The position numbers and the translations under genes are program-made. 64,000 nucleotides of DNA from Gilvimarinus polysaccharolyticus (GTDB lineage Bacteria > Pseudomonadota > Gammaproteobacteria > Pseudomonadales > Cellvibrionaceae): positions 238,307 through 302,306 of the forward strand of contig NZ_LFIJ01000001.1 of assembly GCF_001187555.1 (NCBI RefSeq), given 5' to 3'. Below the pieces are notes generated by a model, which did no database searches, was not told the origin of the DNA, and saw only the letters and a program-made list of their open reading frames with translations. Within the stretch, counting starts at the first letter, position 1, and every line of letters begins with the position of its first letter. This document shows, one piece after another, positions 45,067 to 53,130 of the stretch.

Positions 45067-45874
45067 AATAGGGTGGTTGATCTTATGTGCCGTAGTGTCG
45101 GTTGCCGGCTGTTCTAGTCAGAGCAGTAAACCGCCTAGCCGCTATCATATCGATCAAGATGTTGGCCCGAGCGGCGAGATCGATTTATCTCATGTGCCAG
45201 ATGCGATACCCAAAACCGAGCCGCGTACTCGTGCTGGCAATAAAAACCCTTATACCGTGTTGGGTAAAACCTATTACCTTATTGAGGATGAAACGAGCTA
45301 TAAAGAGCGCGGCAACGCCTCTTGGTACGGCAAAAAGTTTCATGGGCATAAAACTTCTAACGGTGAGATTTATGATATGTACGCTATGACGGCGGCTCAT
45401 AAAACCCTGCCAATTCCCTCTTATGTTCGAGTAACACATTTAAACAATGGCCGTAGTGTGGTTGTTAGGGTGAACGATCGTGGGCCGTTTCATCAAGGCC
45501 GTATTATTGATTTAAGCTACGCTGCTGCGCAGCGATTGGGTATTTCTAAAACGGGCACTGGCCCAGTCGAAGTTGAGATTATCGTGCCGGGCGATACACC
45601 GCCGCCGCCATTAAAACCCGATGATCGCCCCGCCAGCCATGCAGGTGGCTTTTACCTGCAGGTGGGAGCTTTTGCTAGCGCTGCGGCGGCAAACCGTCTG
45701 CGTGATAAAACAGCTGCGGCTACTGAGGCGCGGGTGTTTATTAGTGAGATTAACGCCGCTCAGCCGCTCTACCGTGTCAAGATAGGTCCGTTGGCCGATC
45801 AGCAAGAGGTTGCGCGGGTGCGAGAACAACTGCCGGCTGTGGGTGTTTATAATAGCCATCTAGTGAAAGATTAA
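45059..45874 (+). CDS. rlpA: RlpA, septal-ring lytic transglycosylase lipoprotein
   Basis: A 271-residue precursor whose lipobox VAGC puts the acylated Cys at about residue 18. The double-psi beta-barrel (about 85-175) has ASWYGKKFHGHKTSNGE and VRVNDRGPFHQGRIIDLS, with the catalytic Asp/His pair of RlpA. A C-terminal SPOR domain (about 200-270, FYLQVGAFAS and YRVKIGPLAD) binds denuded glycan at the septum. The start at 45059 overlaps mltB by 8 nt; an ATG at 45047 is possible. Confidence 0.93.
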   Translation: MNKIGWLILCAVVSVAGCSSQSSKPPSRYHIDQDVGPSGEIDLSHVPDAIPKTEPRTRAGNKNPYTVLGKTYYLIEDETSYKERGNASWYGKKFHGHKTSNGEIYDMYAMTAAHKTLPIPSYVRVTHLNNGRSVVVRVNDRGPFHQGRIIDLSYAAAQRLGISKTGTGPVEVEIIVPGDTPPPPLKPDDRPASHAGGFYLQVGAFASAAAANRLRDKTAAATEARVFISEINAAQPLYRVKIGPLADQQEVARVREQLPAVGVYNSHLVKD

Positions 45875-45959
45875 GAAAATCTTTACGGCTTTACGTTACA
45901 CTTTACAGATTAAACTTTGCGACCATATTGATTCACTGACTTAAAAAGACTGGATATTC

Positions 45960-47108
45960 ATGTTTGTTAAAACCTTAGCCGCTTGCGGCCTATTGACCCT
46001 TACTTTGGTAGCTAATGCGCAACAGGTATTGATTCCCGCCGCGCCGCAACTGGCCTCATCGGCCTACATTTTGCTTGATGCCGACACCGGTAAAGTTATC
46101 GTTGAAGAAAACGCCGATGAACAATTACCGCCGGCGAGTTTAACCAAAATGATGACGAGCTACATTGTGACGTCGGAACTGGAAGACAACCGATTAAACG
46201 AAAACGACATGGTCAACATTAGCGTTGCGGCCTGGAAAATGGGCGGTTCGAAAATGTTTGTCCGCGAGGGTACCGAGGTGTCGGTCATCGATTTGCTGCG
46301 CGGTATTATTGTTCAGTCGGGCAACGATGCAAGTGTGGCTTTGGCGGAGCATATTGCCGGCGGTGAAGGTGCATTTGCCGATGTTATGAATCAAACGGCT
46401 AGTTTACTGGGGATGACTGGCAGTCATTTTGTTAACGCCACCGGCTGGCCGGCCGAAGGGCACCTAACCACCGCGCGCGATTTATCGCTGTTGGCACGGG
46501 CCATTATTAATGATCACCCAGAATACTACGACCTTTATAAAGAGAAGTATTTTTCTTACAACGGCATTAATCAGCCAAACCGTAACCGTTTGTTGTTTCG
46601 TGATAATTCGGTTGATGGCTTAAAAACGGGTCATACTGAGGCGGCAGGTTACTGCTTGGTAGCTTCGGCGAAACGGGGTGATATGCGTTTGGTGTCTGTG
46701 GTTATGGGGACCAATACAGAGGAAGCCCGCGCCGTCGAGACGCAAAAGCTACTGGCTTATGGTTTTCGTTATTTTGAAAATCAAACCCTCTATCGCGCGG
46801 GTGAAACACTGGAAAGTACGCGAATTTGGTACGGCGAAACTGATCGCCTGACGCTGACGGTGGCCGCCGATGTGGTAGAAACCATCCCTCGTGGTAGCCG
46901 TGATGATATTAAAGTTGAATTACAGATTCCTGATATTATTAAAGCCCCCATTGAAAAAGGCCAGCAAGTCGGCACTTTAACGTTGACACTTAACGGTGAA
47001 ACCATCGCCGAAGTGCCTGCCGTAGCACAAGCCGCCGTCCCTAAGGCGGGATTTTTTGCCCGCATTATGGATGCGATCAAGCTGTTTGTTACCGGTTTGT
47101 TGAGCTAG
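45960..47108 (+). CDS. dacA: D-alanyl-D-alanine carboxypeptidase (PBP5/6 type, DacA/DacC)
   Basis: A 382-residue low-molecular-weight PBP. A signal peptide ends near VANAQQ. The active-site SxxK is in PASLTKMMTSY, SxN in VQSGNDASVAL and KTG in GLKTGHTEAAGYC. A C-terminal beta-sandwich domain leads to an amphipathic anchoring helix (FFARIMDAIKLFVTGLLS). It trims pentapeptides in the murein. Confidence 0.95.
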   Translation: MFVKTLAACGLLTLTLVANAQQVLIPAAPQLASSAYILLDADTGKVIVEENADEQLPPASLTKMMTSYIVTSELEDNRLNENDMVNISVAAWKMGGSKMFVREGTEVSVIDLLRGIIVQSGNDASVALAEHIAGGEGAFADVMNQTASLLGMTGSHFVNATGWPAEGHLTTARDLSLLARAIINDHPEYYDLYKEKYFSYNGINQPNRNRLLFRDNSVDGLKTGHTEAAGYCLVASAKRGDMRLVSVVMGTNTEEARAVETQKLLAYGFRYFENQTLYRAGETLESTRIWYGETDRLTLTVAADVVETIPRGSRDDIKVELQIPDIIKAPIEKGQQVGTLTLTLNGETIAEVPAVAQAAVPKAGFFARIMDAIKLFVTGLLS

Positions 47109-47211
47109 CTGAATTGTTATGATGATCGCGCGTGTTGGCTGGGATTGATTGTCCTGCCAGCACCCGCATTTTTTGCTACAATCGCCCGCTATGCTATAGC
47201 GAGGTGAGCCT

Positions 47212-47478
47212 GTGCAAGAACCCCCAAAAATTGAATTTCCCTGTCCTGACTACCCCATCAAAGTATTGGGCGATGCCGGTGAAACACTCTATTCGCTTGT
47301 AATGACGGTAATGGATGAGCACGCGCCGGGTTTTGATCGCGAGCGCACCACTGTCAGAGATAGCGGCAAAGGCCGCTTTCAGTCGGTAACAGTTTTTATT
47401 ACAGCGACTGGCATAGAGCAGCTCGAAACGATTCATCAGGCGCTGCGGGCAAGCCCGGTAACTAAAGTCGTTTTTTGA
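47212..47478 (+). CDS. ybeD: YbeD/DUF493 family protein
   Basis: An 88-residue protein with the ferredoxin-like family features. It starts [18 protein letters not shown] and continues with [17 protein letters not shown]. YbeD is thought to be regulatory and is almost always next to lipB. The GTG start has a clear GAGGTGA upstream. Confidence 0.92.
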   Translation: MQEPPKIEFPCPDYPIKVLGDAGETLYSLVMTVMDEHAPGFDRERTTVRDSGKGRFQSVTVFITATGIEQLETIHQALRASPVTKVVF

Positions 47479-47480
47479 TC

Positions 47481-48125
47481 ATGCCGCTCGATCAGCTAGA
47501 TGTTCACGATTTGGGCACGCGCGATTACCTGAGTACCTGGCAGGCAATGTCGGCTTTTACCAGCGCACGCGCTTCTGACGCGGCCGATCAGCTTTGGTTA
47601 GTGGAGCATCCTGCGGTGTTTACTCAGGGCCAAGCGGGCAAGCCCGAGCACTTGTTAGCGGTTGAGGGTATCGAGCTGGTGCAAAGCGACCGTGGCGGGC
47701 AGGTGACCTATCACGGGCCCGGTCAGTTAGTGGCTTATCCATTATTGGATCTACGTCGCCGTAAGTTAGGCGTGCGTCAGCTTGTTAGTCTTATCGAACA
47801 GGTTATTATTGCGGTATTGCACGGTTATGATATTGACGCGTATGCCCGCCCAGACGCTCCCGGTGTGTATGTGGCGGGAGATAAGATCGCCTCGCTGGGC
47901 TTACGGGTGCGACGCGGCTGCAGTTTTCACGGTTTGGCATTAAACGTCGATATGGATCTATCGCCATTTGAGCAGATTAACCCCTGCGGTTATGCGGGCT
48001 TAAAAATGACCGATATGGCGCGTTTAAGGGCTGTTCCCGTGGCTATGAGTGCGGTCAAAAACGCATTGATCGATCAGTTTGTACAGAAGTTGGACTACAA
48101 AACCGCTATAATATCCGCCGCTTAA
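47481..48125 (+). CDS. lipB: Octanoyl-ACP:protein N-octanoyltransferase LipB
   Basis: A 214-residue enzyme that moves octanoate from ACP to lipoyl domains. Diagnostic stretches are [29 protein letters not shown], and [28 protein letters not shown], followed by the catalytic Cys and Lys in [14 protein letters not shown]. The ATG at 47481 is taken as the start; a TTG at 47475 overlapping the ybeD stop (TTGA) is an alternative. Confidence 0.96.
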   Translation: MPLDQLDVHDLGTRDYLSTWQAMSAFTSARASDAADQLWLVEHPAVFTQGQAGKPEHLLAVEGIELVQSDRGGQVTYHGPGQLVAYPLLDLRRRKLGVRQLVSLIEQVIIAVLHGYDIDAYARPDAPGVYVAGDKIASLGLRVRRGCSFHGLALNVDMDLSPFEQINPCGYAGLKMTDMARLRAVPVAMSAVKNALIDQFVQKLDYKTAIISAA

Positions 48126-48191
48126 TGACTGGCGCGCTTTACTTGATGCGTACCCACTCTCAAATTTTTGTATTAATGGCCTCGGGCCCGA

Positions 48192-49217
48192 ATGAGTTTG
48201 ACTATGACGATTGAAATACCCGATATCCAGCCCGTAAAACGCACGCGCCGTCATAAGCAAGGTGAAAAACTGCGCGATGCGGATAAGGTTGAGCGAATTC
48301 CGGTAAAAGTCATTGCCACCGATGCGGTCGAGGTGCCCCGTAAGCCTGATTGGATTCGGGTTCGAGTACCTGCCTCGCCCGAGGTGGATAGAATTAAAAA
48401 GCTATTGCGTAAAAATAACTTGTCGTCTGTGTGCGAAGAGGCAAATTGCCCCAACTTGGGTGAGTGCTTTAGCGGTGGCACCGCCACTTTTATGATTATG
48501 GGTGATATCTGTACCCGTCGTTGCCCATTTTGCGATGTGGGCCATGGCAAACCCAATGCATTGGATGAGCAAGAGCCTATTAAATTGGCAGAAGCCATTG
48601 CTGAGTTGCGCTTGAAGTATGTGGTTATCACCTCTGTTGATCGGGATGATTTGCGCGATGGCGGTGCTGGCCACTTTGCCGATTGTATTCGCGAGTCTCG
48701 TGCGCGTTTGCCGAATTTACAGGTTGAAATTCTCACCCCCGATTTCCGTGGGCGTATGGAGCCGGCGCTGGATATTTTAGAGCGTGAAGCCCCCGACGTG
48801 TTTAACCACAATCTCGAAACTGTGCCGCGTTTGTATCGTCAGTCACGCCCAGGCGCTAACTACGAATGGAGCCTAACGCTGTTGTCTGAGTTTAAAAAGC
48901 GTCGCCCCGATGTGTTAACTAAATCGGGTTTGATGGTGGGTTTGGGGGAGACCAAAGAAGAAATATTCCAGGTGATGCGCGATATGCGCGAGCATAACAT
49001 TGATATGCTGACCATCGGCCAATACCTACAGCCGTCAAAAGATCATTTGCCGGTCGAGCGTTATGTACACCCCGATGAATTTGCCGAGTACACCGCACTG
49101 GCTAAAGAGCTAGGTTTTAGCCGTGCTGCATGTGGCCCGCTGGTGCGTTCGAGCTACCACGCCGACAAGCAAGTGCAGGGAGATGACGTACAGCAATGGT
49201 CGGGTGTTGAGCGTTAA
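48192..49217 (+). CDS. lipA: Lipoyl synthase LipA
   Basis: A 341-residue radical-SAM enzyme that inserts two sulfurs into octanoyl groups. The auxiliary cluster ligands are [12 protein letters not shown], the radical-SAM cluster is CTRRCPFC, and the C-terminal Ser ligand is in RSSYHA. It acts after LipB, whose gene precedes it by 66 nt. Confidence 0.98.
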   Translation: MSLTMTIEIPDIQPVKRTRRHKQGEKLRDADKVERIPVKVIATDAVEVPRKPDWIRVRVPASPEVDRIKKLLRKNNLSSVCEEANCPNLGECFSGGTATFMIMGDICTRRCPFCDVGHGKPNALDEQEPIKLAEAIAELRLKYVVITSVDRDDLRDGGAGHFADCIRESRARLPNLQVEILTPDFRGRMEPALDILEREAPDVFNHNLETVPRLYRQSRPGANYEWSLTLLSEFKKRRPDVLTKSGLMVGLGETKEEIFQVMRDMREHNIDMLTIGQYLQPSKDHLPVERYVHPDEFAEYTALAKELGFSRAACGPLVRSSYHADKQVQGDDVQQWSGVER

Positions 49218-49232
49218 TTGAGAGTGTTAACA

Positions 49233-49742
49233 ATGTGCGAGCCCGCATGGCGTCGGGTTCGTCTTGCCGATCATCCGCGTTATCTTGATCAGGTTGCAAT
49301 CTGGCATCACCGTGAGTGTTTGCGTCAAGGGCTGCAAAGCCGTCAGCAGACGCGACGCGAGCGTTTGCTCAAGCATTTAAATCACCTTACTTCAGTACCA
49401 CAAACATGGTTGGCGCTAAAGCCAAGCAGCGCTGAGCTAATCGGCTGCGTCAGTGTTGTAAGTTATCATCTTGGTGCTCAGCCCGGCACGCCCCAAGCCG
49501 ATACACCACTGTGGTTAAGCAACCTTTATGTTGCCCCCGAATGGCGCCAGCAGGGCGTTGCCAGCGGTTTGATTACCGGAGTTAAGCAGTTTGCTCGCGA
49601 GCTATCTATGCCCGAGTTGTGGCTAACTGCGACGGACCAGTCGGATTTTTATAGCCGACGTGGTTGGCGCTTAGTGCGCCAAGCTAAGTTGGGTGGTCGC
49701 TGGGTGAGTGTTATGAGTCATAGTCTTGTTGATGCGCCATAA
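49233..49742 (+). CDS. GNAT-family acetyltransferase
   Basis: A 169-residue protein with the GNAT acetyl-CoA loop in APEWRQQGVASGLI (R-x-x-G-x-A/G). The preceding LSNLYVAPEW strand and the C-terminal ATDQSDFYSRRGWRL are also typical. The substrate is unknown. Near-cognate starts directly after the lipA stop add five codons; the ATG at 49233 is preferred. Its 3' end overlaps the convergent GDPD gene by 32 nt. Confidence 0.8.
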   Translation: MCEPAWRRVRLADHPRYLDQVAIWHHRECLRQGLQSRQQTRRERLLKHLNHLTSVPQTWLALKPSSAELIGCVSVVSYHLGAQPGTPQADTPLWLSNLYVAPEWRQQGVASGLITGVKQFARELSMPELWLTATDQSDFYSRRGWRLVRQAKLGGRWVSVMSHSLVDAP

Positions 49743-50421
49743 AACTCTCGACTTGATCGGTAAACACCGCATCGACGCCTAATTTATTTAAGTATTGCCA
49801 CTCGTCCGAGTAATTGGCGGTATACACCCAGTGTTTTAAGCCTCGGCGCTGAATATCACTGCTAAGCTCAGCGCTGGTGGTAACCAGTGCGGTATTGCAT
49901 GAGTATGCCGCTAGCTGCTCTGCGCAGGCAGCGTAGTCCAGCGGATCACTGGCGAGCAAAACACCGCGCTTGAGTTGTGGCAATAATTGTTTGGCGCGAA
50001 ACAGCTCGTGGTGGTTAAAACTCGATAGTAATATGTGCTCTAAGTTACCACCGAGGGCTGCGCGCTGCGCTTGCAGCGCTTGGATGACGTTGTCGGTGGC
50101 GCCGGCATTTTTAATCTCGATATTCAGTAAGCACTGCTCCCCGACTAATTCTAATACCTGTTGTAAGGTGAGAATCGGTTCGCCATTTTCAAGCCGCGCC
50201 GCATCTAATTGTTCGCGGCTGCAAGTCCACAGCGCGCCGTTGCCGTTGGTGACCCGGCCCAAGCGGTGGTCGTGAATAATGTACAGTTCGCCGTGCAGCT
50301 GCCATACATCTATCTCGATGCCGGCACAGCCGAGGGTTAAAGCCCGCGTTATCGCCGCGAGCGAGTTTTCGGGTAAGTCATGGCCGGGGCCGCCGCGATG
50401 AGCGATGCACTGCATAGTCAT
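49711..50421 (-). CDS. Glycerophosphodiester phosphodiesterase
   Basis: A 236-residue TIM-barrel enzyme. It has the catalytic His and Arg in IAHRGGPGHDLPENSL, the metal ligands in GIEIDVWQLHGELYIIHDHRLGR and a Glu-Lys pair in LLNIEIKNAG. It hydrolyses glycerophosphodiesters to an alcohol and glycerol-3-phosphate. No signal peptide is seen, so it is cytoplasmic (UgpQ-like). Confidence 0.9.
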   Translation of the reverse strand: MTMQCIAHRGGPGHDLPENSLAAITRALTLGCAGIEIDVWQLHGELYIIHDHRLGRVTNGNGALWTCSREQLDAARLENGEPILTLQQVLELVGEQCLLNIEIKNAGATDNVIQALQAQRAALGGNLEHILLSSFNHHELFRAKQLLPQLKRGVLLASDPLDYAACAEQLAAYSCNTALVTTSAELSSDIQRRGLKHWVYTANYSDEWQYLNKLGVDAVFTDQVESFMAHQQDYDS

Positions 50422-50528
50422 AAGTGTTTAATCCTATCGTTACGTGAGTGATAATGACGCGGGCTCGGTAAGGTCGTTATTGAGTATCACTCTATTTAAA
50501 ATTACGCTTGCTGGAAAGGAATTTTAAT

Positions 50529-51041
50529 GTGTTAAAGATGTTACTGCTCAGCGGTTGTATTGTGGTGTCTTTGTTGTTGGCGCGATTGATGGACAAAGTA
50601 GTCCGAGATCTGGCAATCAAGCGCTCAGTCAGTCTATATCGGGTTGAGTACATTAATAAAGTTACGCATTTTGCCTTGTTATTTTGCACGGTGGTGGCTA
50701 TCTGCTTAGTGCTGGGGCTGGGCTACGGTGATGTCACCCTATTTTTGTCGTCAATCTTTGCCGTGGTGGGTATTGCGTTGTTTGCTCAGTGGTCGATATT
50801 AAGCAATATCACCGCCAGTGTGATTATATTCTTCGGTTTTCCTTATCGAGTGGGAGATCGTATTCAGGTGCTCGACCCCGATTTTGAAATGATCGGGGTC
50901 ATCAGTGAGATTACGATGTTTCATGTTATCGTCCGGCTCGATGATGGCAATACTGTGACTTATCCCAACTCGATGATGTTACAGCGAGCGGTATTGAAAG
51001 TTAGCAGCAATACGCAATTACTGTCGCCCGACGAAAGCTAA
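50529..51041 (+). CDS. Short MscS-domain membrane protein
   Basis: A 170-residue protein with three hydrophobic segments (about 5-20, 48-66 and 74-97). It then has a truncated MscS-type beta domain: FGFPYRVGDRIQVLDPDFEMIGVISEITMFHVIV, with PNSMM. It lacks the C-terminal alpha/beta vestibule of full MscS channels. GTG at 50529 follows AAGGAA; a TTG at 50508 has no ribosome-binding site. Confidence 0.75.
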   Translation: MLKMLLLSGCIVVSLLLARLMDKVVRDLAIKRSVSLYRVEYINKVTHFALLFCTVVAICLVLGLGYGDVTLFLSSIFAVVGIALFAQWSILSNITASVIIFFGFPYRVGDRIQVLDPDFEMIGVISEITMFHVIVRLDDGNTVTYPNSMMLQRAVLKVSSNTQLLSPDES

Positions 51042-51198
51042 TTTATTAGGTTTCTACCCGCTTGGGCGCACTCCCTTGCGCCCTGTAACGTCTTTAGCTG
51101 TTATTGATCGTGATTACAACTTTAGGCGTTTATCAATACGTCCAGCTTTGGGCCAAGTAATTGTCCCTGCTTAGCCGGTCGCGCTATAAAAGATTGCT

Positions 51199-52392
51199 TT
51201 AACTCAGTACTTTACCAATTGCTTGGCTTAAATAATCAAGATTGGCATTGCTAACGCCAGCAATATTGACTCGGCTGTTATCGGTCATATACACGCTAAA
51301 CTCACTTTTCAATTGTGTAACTTGCGCCGTACTTAAGCCTAAAAAGCTGAACATGCCGCGCTGTTGGGCGATAAAACTAAAATCGATTTGTTGTTGCGTA
51401 CTATTAAGTGCACTGACCAGTTGCTCGCGTAAACCACTGATGCGCTCGCGCATGTCGGTCAGTTCTTGCAGCCATAGTGCGTGCAAACTTTCGCTGTGAT
51501 AAATAATGTCTACCAGCGAGCTGCCGTGTGCGGGCGGCATGGAGTATAGGCCTCGGGTAATACTTAATACTTGGCTTAAGCTGGCGCTAGCTGCAGTGGC
51601 CGACGGCGCGACAATACTAAGGCTGCCGGTACGTTCGCGGTATAACCCCAAGTTTTTTGAAAACGATGTAGCGAGAATCAGCTCGGGTAGTTTATCGGCC
51701 ATAAGCCTTACTCCGTAGGCATCTTCGGCAATACCATCGCCAAAGCCCTGATAGGCCATATCAATAAATGGTGTAAAGCCGCGCTCGGCGGCAAGCTCGG
51801 TTAGTTTCTGCCATTGGGTTGGGGTTAAATCGGCGCCGCTGGGGTTGTGGCAGCAAGCGTGCAATAGAACTAAATCATCTTTTCCGGCTTGGCTTAAGGT
51901 GGTAAGCATGGCCTCAAAATCAATCGCATGTCGGTTAAAGTCGTAATAGGGGTATTGCTTTAATGTGATGCCGGCACTGCTAAGCAGCGGCACATGGTTG
52001 CCCCAGGTTGGGTTGCTTACCCAGATGGTGGCATTGGGGTTGGCTTTGGCAATTAGCTCGGCGGCAGTGCGCAGTGCACCGCAGCCGCCGGGGGTTTGTA
52101 TGGTGGCTACCCTTTGTTCACGAATCACTGCATGTTGCTCGCCAAAGGCCAGCGCCGCTGCGGCTTGGTTGGCACCAGGCACACCCGCAGGTGGTGTATA
52201 CACCTTGCTCGACTCGCTTTGGTAGAGCTCGGCCTCAGCTTGTTTCACGCAGGCTAAAATTGGCGTATTACCTTGCTCGGTTTTGTACACACCAACGCCT
52301 AAATCGACTTTATCTGGGTTGTTATCGGCGTGGTAGGCGGCGCTCAAGCCTAAAATAGGGTCGGCAGGCAATAGTGGCAGCTTGGTGAACAT
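51199..52392 (-). CDS. Class I aspartate/aromatic-amino-acid aminotransferase
   Basis: A 397-residue PLP enzyme of the AspC/TyrB group. It has the family start LPADPILGL and VDLGVGVYKTEQG, and CCHNPSGADLT. The PLP-binding Lys is in ATSFSKNLGLYRERTG, and the substrate-carboxylate-binding Arg is expected near the C-terminus (SRVNIAG). It exchanges amino groups between aspartate or aromatic amino acids and 2-oxo acids. The ATG at 52392 follows AGGAG. Confidence 0.93.
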   Translation of the reverse strand: MFTKLPLLPADPILGLSAAYHADNNPDKVDLGVGVYKTEQGNTPILACVKQAEAELYQSESSKVYTPPAGVPGANQAAAALAFGEQHAVIREQRVATIQTPGGCGALRTAAELIAKANPNATIWVSNPTWGNHVPLLSSAGITLKQYPYYDFNRHAIDFEAMLTTLSQAGKDDLVLLHACCHNPSGADLTPTQWQKLTELAAERGFTPFIDMAYQGFGDGIAEDAYGVRLMADKLPELILATSFSKNLGLYRERTGSLSIVAPSATAASASLSQVLSITRGLYSMPPAHGSSLVDIIYHSESLHALWLQELTDMRERISGLREQLVSALNSTQQQIDFSFIAQQRGMFSFLGLSTAQVTQLKSEFSVYMTDNSRVNIAGVSNANLDYLSQAIGKVLS

Positions 52393-52532
52393 AGGGGCTC
52401 CTGAGTAGGTAGGCAATACGTATGGCCGTAAAATACCGCGGCGGCAAAAATATCTGGCGTGGATAATAGCGCAAAATAACCGAGCGCGCAGAGCCTAAAG
52501 AATTGTGGGCGTCGAATGGTGGGGGTGGCTAT

Positions 52533-52567
52533 AAAAAGGCCGTCGCACCGTTGAGGGGATACGACGG
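52533..52567 (-). terminator. Terminator of the yebG transcript
   Basis: On the minus strand CCGTCG and CGACGG pair around a 16-nt loop, and the stem is followed by CC and five T. Confidence 0.55.
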
Positions 52568-52675
52568 TTAAGCAAGCGGCAGTACGGTGTGGAAGCTGTG
52601 TCCTGCCGCGAAGTTCCTGTTGTGGTACAGGATCCGCGCCGTGTGGAGTGATGGCTGGTGAAGGCCATCCGGCGC
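52533..52675 (-). ncRNA. Candidate structured RNA / yebG 3' region
   Basis: Four hairpins follow one another: GCGCCG/CGGCGC enclosing GATGGC/GCCATC (52636-52675), CCTGT/ACAGG (52616-52631), GCGGCAG/CTGCCGC (52576-52609) and CCGTCG/CGACGG (52540-52567). On the minus strand the last hairpin is followed by TTTTT, as in a terminator, so the whole could be the yebG 3' UTR or a small RNA cut from it. On the plus strand the loops carry GGA triplets, the CsrA/RsmA target motif, but no terminator is seen there. No known RNA family is recognised. Confidence 0.3.
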
Positions 52676-52712
52676 AGTGGTTTAATGTACTTTGTGTTTA
52701 GCGTGGTTGCTG

Positions 52713-52991
52713 CTATTGGTTTGCCACCAGTGGGGTCACGCTGCTGGCAGGCGACACCTCTAATAGCAGCTCGGGCTTACCTTTGCAGGCTCGTGCCAAT
52801 TCATCACTTTTACCTGCCAGCAATAGACCGATGGCCTCGCTGTGTTCTTCACTAATACCTTTAATCGATGTTTCAATCAGTTCGGTAATATTGGCAGCCA
52901 ATTCCAGCATTTTATCGTGAGCTTCGGCAGCTTTTTTATCATCAAACATCTTTCCATCCCGATCACATTTCCAAACGGCGACTACAGCCAT
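52713..52991 (-). CDS. yebG: YebG-family SOS-response protein
   Basis: A 92-residue protein matching YebG. It starts MAVVAVWKCDRDGKMFDDKKAAEAHDKMLELA, as YebG proteins do, with the conserved A-x-A-x-D-K-M-L run. YebG is a DNA-damage-induced protein of unknown activity. A GGAGGT lies 6 nt before the ATG. A consensus LexA box overlaps its promoter. Confidence 0.88.
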   Translation of the reverse strand: MAVVAVWKCDRDGKMFDDKKAAEAHDKMLELAANITELIETSIKGISEEHSEAIGLLLAGKSDELARACKGKPELLLEVSPASSVTPLVANQ

Positions 52992-53011
52992 GATTAACCT
53001 CCATTGCGACA

Positions 53012-53027
53012 CTGTTTGCATGTACAG
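53012..53027. promoter_or_regulatory. LexA (SOS) box of yebG
   Basis: CTGT-TTGCATGT-ACAG fits CTGT-N8-ACAG exactly. It overlaps the -10 element of the yebG promoter, so LexA would block transcription until DNA damage. Confidence 0.9.
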
Positions 53028-53052
53028 TATTTTATTGTGGTGTTGGTGTCAA
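53024..53052 (-). promoter_or_regulatory. Sigma-70 promoter of yebG
   Basis: On the minus strand TTGACA and TACTGT are separated by exactly 17 nt. The -35 element is perfect and the -10 element lies partly inside the LexA box. Confidence 0.8.
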
Positions 53053-53130
53053 GCAAATGCATGGGGCGGAGTTTATTTTTCCTGTTCTTTTACGGATGAG
53101 CTAGGGATAATAAGGCACATTTAAGCCGTT

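Larger units (their letters stand above)
52393..52712. other. 320-nt region between yebG and the aminotransferase gene, with a structured segment
   Basis: No gene is supported. It contains four stem-loops between 52533 and 52675, described separately, and the aminotransferase leader at the left end. Confidence 0.5.

Noticed and set aside
51064-51083. GGGCGCA/TGCGCCC hairpin after the short MscS gene as a terminator
   Set aside because: There is no T tract on either side, so termination cannot be claimed.
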